Position numbers and translations under genes: made by a program. A model generated the notes under the pieces. That model saw only the letters and a list, made by a program, of their open reading frames with translations, had not been told where the DNA came from and ran no database searches. DNA of 64,000 bases from Bacillus sp. FJAT-49711 (lineage in GTDB: Bacteria; Bacillota; Bacilli; Bacillales; Bacillaceae_C): contig NZ_JAGYPL010000001.1 in the NCBI RefSeq assembly GCF_018343715.1, forward strand, positions 744,001 to 808,000. The letters are read 5' to 3'. Shown here piece by piece: positions 51,999 to 61,780 of the stretch; within the stretch, counting starts at the first letter, position 1, and each line of letters starts with the position of its first letter.

Positions 51999-52050
51999 GA
52001 AAAAAGCATAGTAGCTATCATCTTACATGATAAGCTAAAATGCTTTTTTC
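51999..52050. terminator. Long hairpin, probable terminator of the AraC-type gene
   Basis: AAAAAAGCA and TGCTTTTTT form the base, and TAGCTATCAT with ATGATAAGCTA forms the upper stem. It is symmetrical enough to work on both strands and lies 45 bases past the regulator's stop. Confidence 0.65.
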
Positions 52051-52095
52051 TAAAAGGAGCCTCTTTATTGTGTAAAGAATGTGCATAAGACATTC

Positions 52096-54345
52096 CTAAA
52101 ATGATTTTTCAGGGTCATTTCCCCAACCTTTGGCGTGGATATTCCTATATTCAGTTGGAGTTAAGCCTAAAGTTTTTTTAAACTTTCTTGTGAAATTGGG
52201 AGCATCAATATATCCTACGCTAGAAATAATGTTCTTGATTGGCAAGTCTGTTTCTATTAACTGTCTTTTTACTTCTCCTAATCGCAGCTCCCATACATAT
52301 TGAGAGAAGGTTTTTGTCGTTTCTTCTTTAATGAATCGACTTAAATAGGAGGCCGATAAATTAAAATCTTTTGCAATGTTTTCTAAACTTAAATTATAGT
52401 CTTGAAAATGTGTGTTTATATATTCTAAAATATCAAGCTGCAACTGATTATTTTGTGCTTCTTTCTTTTCGGAGATTTTTATACAAATTTCCTTTGTTAA
52501 TTCTGATAATATTTTCTGGAATTGCTGTAAGTTTGCTTCATCGTATTGATAATAAATAGTACTTGGGTTTAACGAAATTCCTGTTTCACTCGCAATCTTC
52601 ATTAACGTATTGACAATATCGTACTTCAGATGTTTGAGTAAATGGTTTGGAGCTTCATTATTTTGCAGCCAAATAATAAGTGAATGGATTGCTTCCTCTG
52701 CAATTTCTAAATTTCCTTGTTTGCAGCTCTGAGTTAACTTGAGTATATGAGATTTTGGAAGCCAGATAGTATCCGTTTCTTGTTGTTCCTTTATTTCATC
52801 AAAATGAACAATATCATGAATATGATTTGTCTTGCCATATTCAAATGCCGCAGAAGCTTCTATAAATGAACGATTGATAAAATTCTTGCCTGAATATGTC
52901 TTACCAACCCCGATAAACATTGATGAATCATCTGTCAGTAATTGTCTAAACTGAGTGAGGAACTGATTTTTCTCTGCCTTGGAGTTGAGTTTACCGTTAA
53001 TAATGTACGCAATTATTTTATCATTGATTAATTCGACTCCATATATATTGGCAGAATTCAATAATTTCCCCGCGGCTGCCTCCAATTCTTCCATATCAAG
53101 TCTACTTAATTGATTTTTAGATAGTGCTGTCACCATGACAAAGGAATGAGAGCCGTCCAAGCCCAATTGAATAGATTCAAATAACTCATCAGACTTGTTA
53201 ATCGTTTTCATTTGACCTTTTAGAAGAGTAGTTAAATATTGGTCGCGTATTAAGGGTTTCTGCCTTATATACTTGTTATTTAAGTCGTCGTGTTTAATAT
53301 ATAAATTCTCGATCAACACACTTAAATTATCTAAATCATTTTTACTCTTAAATTCGATAGAAGTTTCCTTGCGTTTTATAATATCTATCATCTTTTGGAT
53401 AGGATGAAAATTTTTCAGAGCTGTATAGATCGTAATGCCAGAAGCAACAATGGCAATAAATAATACTACTAGCAGCATAAAAGTTTTAAATTTAGACACT
53501 TTGCTGAAAAATTGATTTGTAGGCATTGCCATTACGTAAGACCAATTGCTAACAGTTGATTTCACTTTAACGATGGAATAATTAACGTTATCAATATTCA
53601 TATCTTGGATTCTGGAATCGTTTTTAAGAATTTTCTTTATAATAGAGGTATTAAAATTAGTACTGTTATTTGAAAAGGTAGAAACAGGTTGGTTATTTTG
53701 ATCATAAATAAATACATTTCCTTCATAACTACCCAGAATGTTATTAATCATGTTCTCAAAAAAGGAATTTTCCAATTTCATAAAGACAATACCATAAGTG
53801 CCTGCTGACCCAGGCGGAAGTGGGTATACGTAAGTTGGATTTGAACCAAATGGTTTAATATCAGTAGATATACCAGCATAATCAATGTTTTTCAAATTGC
53901 TGACAAATGATTCTTTCGAGATTGTTTTTTGATTCGCTTTGAATTTCAAAAAAGCTTCCATGGACATTTGCCCTTTACCGTAATAAATAGTGTCTTGCTG
54001 AAAATAATAAAGATATAAATCTTCAATAATTGCACTATTTTGTTTGTATTTTTCAAGCTCAGCTGTTGCTTCAGGAAGGGTTTCATTTCGGCTGACTCGA
54101 TAAGGAGTTAATTTCCAGTCTATCGAAACGAGAGCCCCTATATTATTTAATTCTCTCATTCGTCCGTCAACCATATTTTTTACGTTGTTGAGATTGTTTA
54201 TATTAGAGAATTCTGTCTCTTCACGTAAACTCTTCACAGAGTTATAGTAAAAAATCGTGGATATAATTGAAAAGGGTACTAGGAAAATCAATAAGTATGA
54301 AAGAATGTATGATAACAATAATCTGTGGCTGGAATTTTTTTTCAT
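52096..54345 (-). CDS. Membrane-anchored AraC family regulator with extracellular sensor (YtdP/YesS type)
   Basis: A 749-residue one-component regulator. A membrane helix near residues 10-30, an extracytoplasmic Cache-like sensor to about 280, and a second helix near 285-310 form the sensing half. A long cytoplasmic linker leads to the AraC DNA-binding domain at about 645-745, with LSLENIAKDFNLSASYLSRFIKEE and the second helix-turn-helix ending IISSVGYIDAPNFTRKFKKTLGLTPTEYR. This architecture accompanies carbohydrate-use loci in Bacilli. It is divergent from the glycosidase genes and is their likely activator. ATG 54345 follows AAGGAG. Confidence 0.88.
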   Translation of the reverse strand: MKKNSSHRLLLSYILSYLLIFLVPFSIISTIFYYNSVKSLREETEFSNINNLNNVKNMVDGRMRELNNIGALVSIDWKLTPYRVSRNETLPEATAELEKYKQNSAIIEDLYLYYFQQDTIYYGKGQMSMEAFLKFKANQKTISKESFVSNLKNIDYAGISTDIKPFGSNPTYVYPLPPGSAGTYGIVFMKLENSFFENMINNILGSYEGNVFIYDQNNQPVSTFSNNSTNFNTSIIKKILKNDSRIQDMNIDNVNYSIVKVKSTVSNWSYVMAMPTNQFFSKVSKFKTFMLLVVLFIAIVASGITIYTALKNFHPIQKMIDIIKRKETSIEFKSKNDLDNLSVLIENLYIKHDDLNNKYIRQKPLIRDQYLTTLLKGQMKTINKSDELFESIQLGLDGSHSFVMVTALSKNQLSRLDMEELEAAAGKLLNSANIYGVELINDKIIAYIINGKLNSKAEKNQFLTQFRQLLTDDSSMFIGVGKTYSGKNFINRSFIEASAAFEYGKTNHIHDIVHFDEIKEQQETDTIWLPKSHILKLTQSCKQGNLEIAEEAIHSLIIWLQNNEAPNHLLKHLKYDIVNTLMKIASETGISLNPSTIYYQYDEANLQQFQKILSELTKEICIKISEKKEAQNNQLQLDILEYINTHFQDYNLSLENIAKDFNLSASYLSRFIKEETTKTFSQYVWELRLGEVKRQLIETDLPIKNIISSVGYIDAPNFTRKFKKTLGLTPTEYRNIHAKGWGNDPEKSF

Positions 54346-54418
54346 CGCTTTATACTCCTTCGAACATTTTTCCTAACTATTAAATGTGTCTCTCTCTTTT
54401 TTCCTTATCAATTAAACA

Positions 54419-54515
54419 GAAAAAAACCGCTTACTTTAGCGGCATGATTTAAAGTATTCTAAGTGAAAAAATACTTAACGTAAATCATGAAATATCAATA
54501 TCCACATTGATATTT
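54419..54515 (-). promoter_or_regulatory. Three abutting hairpins in the 5' leader of the AraC-type gene, the last a terminator
   Basis: Read on the minus strand: first, perfect ten-base arms AAATATCAAT and ATTGATATTT (54490-54515). Second, CATGATTTA and AAGTATT paired with AATACTT and TAAATCATG, with one four-base bulge (54443-54489). Third, CCGCT-AAAGTA-AGCGG followed by seven T (54442 down to 54420), a rho-independent terminator. There are no spare bases between the three. The terminator lies about 75 bases before the regulator's start, so this may be an attenuator, a riboswitch-like leader, or a separate small RNA. Confidence 0.55.
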
Positions 54516-54717
54516 AGCAAAATTGTCTTGTAAGCCCTTTAAATTTACTACTCTTAGAAGTTATTTATTATTGTGTAATTTAATAGTAGAAAAGAATATA
54601 AAGATTGTCAAGTTAACGAATCTTCTAAATGAGTGCGCTTTACGATGTGTATTATTTTCAATAGATATGTATTATTTGTTTGTTGAAATCATACATAAAA
54701 AGGTCTTACATAACTAG

Positions 54718-54746
54718 TTGATATTCTACACATATACAAATACAAG
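54718..54746 (+). promoter_or_regulatory. Possible promoter of the glycosidase operon
   Basis: TTGATA (54718-54723), 17 bases, TACAAG (54741-54746). The -10 box is weak, as expected for an activator-dependent promoter. The stretch 54516-54717 shows no further gene; open frames there lack binding sites. Confidence 0.35.
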
Positions 54747-54800
54747 AACTAAATCGTAAGATGGAAGTATAAAAAGTCTGAAAAACATTGGAGGAAGGAT

Positions 54801-56183
54801 ATGTCTGCACACGAAGCGGAACAATCAGAAAAAGAAGTTATGAATGGCGTCCACCAGTTTAGTAATGATAAGAAATGGGTCAAACCAGATAATCCGATAC
54901 TTTTAGAGCAAATAGAATGGTTTAAAGATCAAAAGTTAGGATTTATGATGCACTGGGGACCTTACTCTCAATTAGGGATAGTTGAATCATGGGCTTTAAG
55001 TGATCAAGATGCTGATTGGTCTAGGGAAGATATTGATTGGGAACAAAACCCAGAAGTATTTAAGAAACAGTACTTTGATTTAAATAAAAGCTTTAATCCG
55101 ATTCGATTTCAACCAGATGAATGGGCGGAACTAGCTCACGAAGGCGGCTTTAAATATTTTTTATTTACGACAAAACATCACGACGGTTTTTGTATGTGGG
55201 ATACGAAAACAACGAATTATAAAATAACAGATTCTAGCTGTCCTTTTCACACACATAAATACGCCGATATTGTCAAACATGCGTTTGATGCATTCCGAGC
55301 GAAAGGATTGCCCATTGCGGCTTACTTTTCAAAAGCAGATTGGCATACCCCGACATATTGGGCGAAGGGAATGGAACGTGGGACAAACATGTGGAGAGGC
55401 CCGTCGTATAATACGGAAGAATATCCGGAATTGTGGGAGAAATTCGTCAAATTTACTCATGAACAAATGATGGAGCTATTAACCGAATACGGGAGAATTG
55501 AAGTTCTATGGCTTGATGCAGGCTGGGTATCACCGAAAAACAAGCAAGATATTCGACTCGGAGAGCTAATTAATAAGGCTCGTGAAAAACAACCATGGCT
55601 GCTTTCCGCTGATCGACTTATTGGAGGGCCTTTTGAAAATATTATCACTCCAGAACAAGCAGTTCCGGAAAAACCAATGGAAGTTCCATGGGAAAGCTGT
55701 ATTACTATGGGAACCGCTTTCTCATTTCGGTACGAAGATGATTACAAACCAACAAGGGAGCTCATTCATTTATTAATTGAAGTTATTTCAAAAGGGGGAA
55801 ACCTCGCTTTAAATGTAGCAGCTCAACCGGATGGAAGGCTTCCACGTGCAGCTATTAAAAGAATGAAAGAAATGGGCAGCTGGTTGAAAATATATGGTGA
55901 AGCAGTTTATGGTACGAGAATGTGTGCGCCATTTTATACAGAAAACATTGGTTTTACAAAGAAAAATAACACCATTTATTGTTTCTATCTGTACGAAGAT
56001 GAGAATAGCGAAGTAAATGATGAAATCAAAATTCCGTATACGGAAAAAGTAAACCGAATTGACCTCGTTGGTGGTCAGGAAGAAATATCGTTTACACAAA
56101 CAGACGAAGGAATCATTATTCGACTGCCTGAATCGGTAAAACAAAATACTGCACCTATAGCACATGTTTTTCGATTTAATTAA
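54801..56183 (+). CDS. Alpha-L-fucosidase (GH29)
   Basis: A 460-residue glycoside hydrolase that releases alpha-L-fucose. GH29 markers are FMMHWGPYSQLG near residue 50, FLFTTKHHDGFCMWDT near 125 and the nucleophile Asp in VLWLDAGW (about D239). A small beta-sandwich C-terminal domain follows. There is no signal peptide, so the enzyme is cytoplasmic and needs imported substrate. The ATG follows GGAGGAAGGA. It is the first gene of a run with GH38 and GH3 enzymes, which suggests one glycan pathway. Confidence 0.9.
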   Translation: MSAHEAEQSEKEVMNGVHQFSNDKKWVKPDNPILLEQIEWFKDQKLGFMMHWGPYSQLGIVESWALSDQDADWSREDIDWEQNPEVFKKQYFDLNKSFNPIRFQPDEWAELAHEGGFKYFLFTTKHHDGFCMWDTKTTNYKITDSSCPFHTHKYADIVKHAFDAFRAKGLPIAAYFSKADWHTPTYWAKGMERGTNMWRGPSYNTEEYPELWEKFVKFTHEQMMELLTEYGRIEVLWLDAGWVSPKNKQDIRLGELINKAREKQPWLLSADRLIGGPFENIITPEQAVPEKPMEVPWESCITMGTAFSFRYEDDYKPTRELIHLLIEVISKGGNLALNVAAQPDGRLPRAAIKRMKEMGSWLKIYGEAVYGTRMCAPFYTENIGFTKKNNTIYCFYLYEDENSEVNDEIKIPYTEKVNRIDLVGGQEEISFTQTDEGIIIRLPESVKQNTAPIAHVFRFN

Positions 56184-56215
56184 GTCATCTAAATAGACAA
56201 AAGGAGTTATTCATT

Positions 56216-59200
56216 TTGAACAGAATTCATCGCTTTATAAATTATTTAAGCGGGCATCAAATATCGGAATCTATTAAACTTGAAAACTGGCATGCTACAC
56301 GTGCCATATACACTGAACCGGTAAAATATGAGAATCAAAGCCAAGATCCCGAAACCATTAATGTTGGGGATCACTTAATTGTTACCGGTGAAACGATGTT
56401 CTTAGAAAAGTCTATTACAATCCCAACCGAATGGAATGAAAGTTCTGTCGGATTAGTTTTTCATGTTGGACAACCTGAAATTAAAACAAACCATGAAGCG
56501 CTATTATATATAAACGGGGTACCGTATCATGGAATTGATCGAAATCGTAGTTTAGTTCCACTCCCGGATGATCATGGAAAAACGTCTAATTATGACATTA
56601 AAATTGAATTATTTAATCCAGTGGCGCAAGTAGTGGATCAGTTAAACTTCCAAAATGAACCTGCAGAACACAGTCCGGCACCTCTTTCACTATTACAAAG
56701 CAATTTGGTCCGTATGAACAAAGCGGTAGAAGATTTACTGTTCACAGTGAAAGTTTATTTTGAAACAGCAATACAGTTGACTGAAGGGGATTTAAAGAAG
56801 GATCAAATTATTAAAGCCTTAACTGAGCTGAGTGATAGGTTCCTAAACGAAGATCATAATAAGTTAAAAGATCAACAATGGGTATCATTAATCGAACAGA
56901 ATCTACTACACTCACTTAAAGATCTAGAAAACTATTCTCAAGGAAAAATTCATATGGTAGGACAATCGCATATAGATTTAGCTTGGCTATGGCCTGCTAA
57001 GGAAGCGGTCCGGAAATCTAGTCGTACGTTTTCAACGATGAGTACATTATTGGATCAATTTCCTCATTTTATGTATGCGCAAAGTCAGCCACAGGCTTAC
57101 GATTTCGTTAAAAAACATTATCCAGATCTGTATGAAAGAATAAAAAAACATATCGTTTCAGGCAGATGGGAAGTAGTTGGCGGTATGTGGGTAGAGCCAG
57201 ATTTAAATATCCCATCTGGTGAATCACTTGTAAGACAGCTTGTATATGGGATGAAGTTTTATCAAGAAGAATTCGGTGTAAAACCTCGTATCGAATGGCT
57301 TCCTGATACATTTGGCTATTGTGCATCATTGCCTCAGCTCCTGCGAAAAGCAGGTCTAGAATATTTCATGACAACTAAAATGAATTGGAATGATACAAAT
57401 AAATTTCCTTATGATTTATTTAATTGGGTGGGAATTGATGGCACAACGATTCTTGCTTACTTAAATCATGGTGTGAACGAGCATACACATCCGAAAGAGA
57501 TTAAAGACCATTGGGACAGTTATAAACAAAAGACGGTGCATCCGGAACAGATGCTTCTGTATGGTCATGGTGATGGCGGCGGCGGTGTTACGAGGGAAAT
57601 GGTTAAATACGTGGAACGATCCCAAAGTTTGCCGGCATTACCAACAACAGAATTTAGTACAGCCCATGAATTTTTTGATGGCATTAAAAAATCTAATTAT
57701 CGTACATTACCTTCTTGGCATGGTGATATGTATCTCGAGCTTCATCGCGGCACTTATACAACACATGCAAAAAATAAACGTTGGAATCGTAAAGCCGAAA
57801 TACTATATCGTGATGCCGAAATATGGAGAAGCTTTGCTTCATGGGTCAATGGGCAGCAACCATTTGATTCTTTGGAGGAGGGTTGGAAATTATTATTATT
57901 TAATCAATTTCATGACATCATCCCAGGGACATCTATTCCAGAAGTCTATGAAAAGTCTGAATCCGATTACAATGAAATCTTTAGGATAGGATATGCTGCT
58001 AAAGATGAGGCAATTCAATTATTAGAAAAACAAATTGATACAAACGGGGATGGAACACCTATCATCATTCTTAATAGTCTGTCATGGGCAAGATCAGAAA
58101 TTGTTACGATTAAGGGTGGCAACGATCTTGTAAATATGGAAGCATATGATGAAAACGGCAATCAGCTAGAGAGTGATATAAAAATGATCGGTGACCAAAA
58201 AGTAGAAATGTCTGTGTTTGTTCCAAACATTCCCGAAATGGGTTATTGCACAATATGGCTAAGAAACAACCATCGTGAAAGTTCCCTGAAAGTAATTGAT
58301 TTTAATGGTCGCTGGGAGACAGAGTATTATTTAGTGGAATGGAATGAAAATGGCGAAATCGTACGTTTATTTGATAAGAAAGCGAAACGAGAAGTAATCA
58401 AATCAGGTGAAGCCGGAAATCAACTTCAGTTTTACCATGATCGCCCAACATATTGGGATGCTTGGGATATCGATCCGAGATTTGAAGCTCAGCTAGCTGG
58501 ACAAGTGAAACTACAATCAGTAGAAGTTGTTCAAAAAGGAAAAACGAAAGATGTACTTCGCTTTAAATGGTCTGTTTCACATTCCTTTATCGAGCAAGAT
58601 GTCGTTTTCTATCATCATTCACCAAGAATCGATTTTGTAACAAATGTCGATTGGAAAGAGGAACATAAGCTTTTAAAGGTAGCCTTCCCTGTTGATATTG
58701 TAACGGATAAAGCAACATATGAAATCCCATTTGGCACCGTCGATCGGGCAACGCACAATAATACAAGCTGGGAAATAGCCCAGTTCGAAGTTTGCGGTCA
58801 TCGATTCGCTGATCTATCCGAAAGCAATTATGGTGTAAGCTTAATGAACGATTGTAAGTACGGTTATGATGTAAAAGGCAATGTCCTTAGATTATCGTTA
58901 TTACGTGCTCCAAAGTGGCCAGATCCGGGTGCCGATATTGGTACACATCAATTTACGTACTCTATATATCCACATCGCGGTAATTGGCAGGCAGCAAATG
59001 TAACGAGAGAGGGATATGAACTAAACCATAAAGTAAGTGTCCTTGAGACCCATGCGCATACAGGCACTTTGCCAAATTGTCATAGTTTTATTAAAACAGA
59101 TGCGCAATCAGTTGTAATCGATACGGTAAAACATGCCGAAAATCATACCGGATTCATTTTCAGGCTATATGAATCCTTTGGGGGAAGAGAGCAGGTGAAT

Positions 59201-59341
59201 CTTCAATTAGAGGATTCGATCGGAACAGTGGAAGAAACAAATCTATTAGAAGAAACGATCGTCAATATGAAAGCGGAAAATAATCAAATTAATATTGATT
59301 GTAACCCATTTGAGATAAAAACAGTACGTGTAACTCTGTAA
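56216..59341 (+). CDS. Alpha-mannosidase (GH38)
   Basis: A 1,041-residue cytoplasmic hydrolase. After an N-terminal beta domain (about 1-240), the catalytic domain opens with MVGQSHIDLAWLWPAKEAV, holding the zinc-binding His and Asp. The nucleophile Asp is near residue 364 in EWLPDTFGYC, and LFNQFHDIIPGTS holds another zinc His. Large beta-sandwich domains fill the C-terminal half. Bacterial members trim alpha-1,2-, 1,3- or 1,6-linked mannose. TTG 56216 follows AAAAGGAG. It starts 32 bases after the fucosidase stop, so the two are one operon. Confidence 0.92.
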   Translation: MNRIHRFINYLSGHQISESIKLENWHATRAIYTEPVKYENQSQDPETINVGDHLIVTGETMFLEKSITIPTEWNESSVGLVFHVGQPEIKTNHEALLYINGVPYHGIDRNRSLVPLPDDHGKTSNYDIKIELFNPVAQVVDQLNFQNEPAEHSPAPLSLLQSNLVRMNKAVEDLLFTVKVYFETAIQLTEGDLKKDQIIKALTELSDRFLNEDHNKLKDQQWVSLIEQNLLHSLKDLENYSQGKIHMVGQSHIDLAWLWPAKEAVRKSSRTFSTMSTLLDQFPHFMYAQSQPQAYDFVKKHYPDLYERIKKHIVSGRWEVVGGMWVEPDLNIPSGESLVRQLVYGMKFYQEEFGVKPRIEWLPDTFGYCASLPQLLRKAGLEYFMTTKMNWNDTNKFPYDLFNWVGIDGTTILAYLNHGVNEHTHPKEIKDHWDSYKQKTVHPEQMLLYGHGDGGGGVTREMVKYVERSQSLPALPTTEFSTAHEFFDGIKKSNYRTLPSWHGDMYLELHRGTYTTHAKNKRWNRKAEILYRDAEIWRSFASWVNGQQPFDSLEEGWKLLLFNQFHDIIPGTSIPEVYEKSESDYNEIFRIGYAAKDEAIQLLEKQIDTNGDGTPIIILNSLSWARSEIVTIKGGNDLVNMEAYDENGNQLESDIKMIGDQKVEMSVFVPNIPEMGYCTIWLRNNHRESSLKVIDFNGRWETEYYLVEWNENGEIVRLFDKKAKREVIKSGEAGNQLQFYHDRPTYWDAWDIDPRFEAQLAGQVKLQSVEVVQKGKTKDVLRFKWSVSHSFIEQDVVFYHHSPRIDFVTNVDWKEEHKLLKVAFPVDIVTDKATYEIPFGTVDRATHNNTSWEIAQFEVCGHRFADLSESNYGVSLMNDCKYGYDVKGNVLRLSLLRAPKWPDPGADIGTHQFTYSIYPHRGNWQAANVTREGYELNHKVSVLETHAHTGTLPNCHSFIKTDAQSVVIDTVKHAENHTGFIFRLYESFGGREQVNLQLEDSIGTVEETNLLEETIVNMKAENNQINIDCNPFEIKTVRVTL

Positions 59342-59349
59342 TATATAAT

Positions 59350-59391
59350 GAAATACCAATTCAACTACTACTTGTTGGATTGGTATTTTAA
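59350..59391 (+). terminator. Terminator-like hairpin within the glycosidase run
   Basis: AAATACCAAT (59351-59360) pairs with ATTGGTATTT (59379-59388), then TTAA. It may only partly stop transcription before the GH3 gene. Confidence 0.55.
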
Positions 59392-59415
59392 CATCAAAGA
59401 ATGGATGTGTGATAA

Positions 59416-61704
59416 ATGAAATATAAAGATTCTTCTTTACCGATTGATGAGAGGGTAGAAGACTTATTATCAAGAATGACACTTAAGGAAAAAGTTGGAC
59501 AGCTGAATCAAAAAATGTACGGATGGAATGCGTATAAAAAAACGGAAAATGGCATTGAATTGACTGAAGCTTTCAAAGATCATGTTGCATTTGGAGATGG
59601 AATGGGTGCCTTATATGGCCTATTTCGATCTGACCCTTGGTCTGCTGTTACATATGAAAATGGTATTCCAACTCATGAAAATGCACATATCGCCAATACG
59701 ATTCAACGATATATAAAAGAACATACGAGACTAGGTATTCCAGTATTATTGTCGGAAGAATGTCCACATGGCCACCAAGCACTAGATGGTACGATTATTC
59801 CAACGAATATTGGAGCGGGCAGCACATGGAACCCGGAATTGCTTGAAGAAGCATATTCATACGTGGCAAGAGAAGTAAGGTCAAGAGGAGCACATTTAGG
59901 TTTAATCTCCACTCTAGATATTTTACGCGAACCGAGATGGGGAAGATCCGAAGAATGTTATAGCGAAGATCCTTACTTAGCAGCTAGAATGACGGAATCA
60001 GCCGTAAAAGGACTGCAAGGAGATGGTACGGAGCTGGATAAACAGAACAAAATCATTGCTGTACTAAAACATTTTGCGGCGCAAGGGGATGGCGAAGGTG
60101 GTCATAATGCTGCTCCCGCCAATATTGGTCAAAGGGAATTACGTGAAATTCATTTACCAGCTATGAAAGTGGGAGTTAAAGCAGGAGCTTTAGGCTGTAT
60201 GGCAGCTTATAATGAAATTGATGGAATTCCTTGCCACGCAAATTCTGGACTTTTAACCGAAATCCTCCGCGAAGAATGGGGATACGAAGGAATCGTCATG
60301 GCAGACGGTGTAGCGATTGATCGTTTAAGAATGTTAGCCGGTGATTACGAAAGTGCTGCAGCGATGGCGCTTGAGTCTGGAGTTGATCTGAGTCTTTGGG
60401 ATACGGCTTTTACAACGTTGGAAAGGGCAGTTCAAGAAGGGAAAACATCTGAAGCATTGATTGACCGTGCTGTTCGAAGGGTACTAAGACTTAAATTTAC
60501 ATTAGGCTTATTTGATCAACCATATACAGATGAAACATTGTCACTTCAAATAGTGGGAAATGAATCATTTCGTAAAGTTAATTTACAAGTAGCGAGAGAA
60601 TCAGCCGTATTGTTAAAGAACTCTCAACAACTCCTTCCGTTAAATAAAAAAACAAAAATAGCGGTGATTGGCCCAAATGCAGATCAAATTTATAATCAAT
60701 TAGGTGATTATACTGCAATACAAAATGAAGGAAAAGGGGTTACCGTTCTTGAAGGCATCAAGCAATTTTCTGAAAGCGAAATCCTCTATGCTAAAGGTTG
60801 TTCAGTAAGGGGAGAATCTAAAGATGGTTTTGCCGAAGCATTAACGGCTGCTAAAGCATCTGATGTCGTTGTTATGGTCCTCGGAGGAAGCAGTATGCGC
60901 AATTTCGATATCCAATATGATTCCAATGGAGCTGCCATTATTTCAGGAAATCCAACAGACATGGATTGCGGAGAAGGCGTTGATTTAGCAGATTTACGAC
61001 TTGGTGGAATGCAAGAAGAACTTGTAAAAACAATTGCTGAAACAGGAAAGCCAATCATTACTGTCTTAATTCAAGGTCGACCACACGCCATAACGAATAT
61101 AGTCGATGAGAGCGATGCCATTATATGTGGATGGTATCCTGGACAGGAAGGTGGACAAGCATTGGCGGAAATGATTTTTGGAGAAGTAAACCCCAGTGGG
61201 AAACTATCGGTTTCATTACCACGATCTTCCGCCCAGCTACCAGTCTATTACAATCAAAAAGATCAAGGTAGACAACTAGACTATATAGATGAAACAGCAT
61301 TACCTTTATACCCATTCGGTTATGGATTGAGTTATACGGGCTTCCATTACCGTAATTTACGTTTGGAAAAAACTGAAATGACTTTAGAGGAGATTAATAA
61401 CGGGCAAGCTGTAGAAGTATCAGTTATGGTTAAAAACGTAGGAACGCGAGCTGGTGCAGAAGTTGTCCAGTTATATATAAAGGATTTAGAAGCTAGTGTG
61501 ACAAGAAGAGTGAAAGAATTAAAAGCCTTTAAAAAGATTTGGCTCGAACCAGGTGAAGAAAAAAGGGTAAATCTTTATTTAAGTAAAGAAGAACTTGCCA
61601 TTTGGAATAATAAAATGAAATTTATAGTTGAACGTGGGCAAATAAGGATAATGGTAGGAGGCAATTCCATCGACACACTTGAAACAGTTTTAATAGTAAG
61701 TTAA
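59416..61704 (+). CDS. Glycoside hydrolase family 3 (beta-glucosidase/xylosidase type)
   Basis: A 762-residue three-domain GH3 enzyme: a barrel domain (about 1-340) with the nucleophile Asp near residue 297 in GIVMADGVAID, an alpha/beta sandwich (about 390-620) and a fibronectin-III-like C terminus (about 665-755) with AGAEVVQLYIKD. KHFAAQGDGEGGHN is the substrate-binding KH block. The nucleophile context ADG rather than SDW, and the extended N-terminal loop, differ from typical beta-glucosidases, so the sugar specificity is open. There is no signal peptide. It may remove a beta-linked sugar from glycans handled by the GH29 and GH38 enzymes. Confidence 0.9.
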   Translation: MKYKDSSLPIDERVEDLLSRMTLKEKVGQLNQKMYGWNAYKKTENGIELTEAFKDHVAFGDGMGALYGLFRSDPWSAVTYENGIPTHENAHIANTIQRYIKEHTRLGIPVLLSEECPHGHQALDGTIIPTNIGAGSTWNPELLEEAYSYVAREVRSRGAHLGLISTLDILREPRWGRSEECYSEDPYLAARMTESAVKGLQGDGTELDKQNKIIAVLKHFAAQGDGEGGHNAAPANIGQRELREIHLPAMKVGVKAGALGCMAAYNEIDGIPCHANSGLLTEILREEWGYEGIVMADGVAIDRLRMLAGDYESAAAMALESGVDLSLWDTAFTTLERAVQEGKTSEALIDRAVRRVLRLKFTLGLFDQPYTDETLSLQIVGNESFRKVNLQVARESAVLLKNSQQLLPLNKKTKIAVIGPNADQIYNQLGDYTAIQNEGKGVTVLEGIKQFSESEILYAKGCSVRGESKDGFAEALTAAKASDVVVMVLGGSSMRNFDIQYDSNGAAIISGNPTDMDCGEGVDLADLRLGGMQEELVKTIAETGKPIITVLIQGRPHAITNIVDESDAIICGWYPGQEGGQALAEMIFGEVNPSGKLSVSLPRSSAQLPVYYNQKDQGRQLDYIDETALPLYPFGYGLSYTGFHYRNLRLEKTEMTLEEINNGQAVEVSVMVKNVGTRAGAEVVQLYIKDLEASVTRRVKELKAFKKIWLEPGEEKRVNLYLSKEELAIWNNKMKFIVERGQIRIMVGGNSIDTLETVLIVS

Positions 61705-61780
61705 TGTGATTCATATAGTGATTCATCCAATACATTAATATTTTTTCAAAAATTATTGCACCAGAGAGGAAAACATAATA

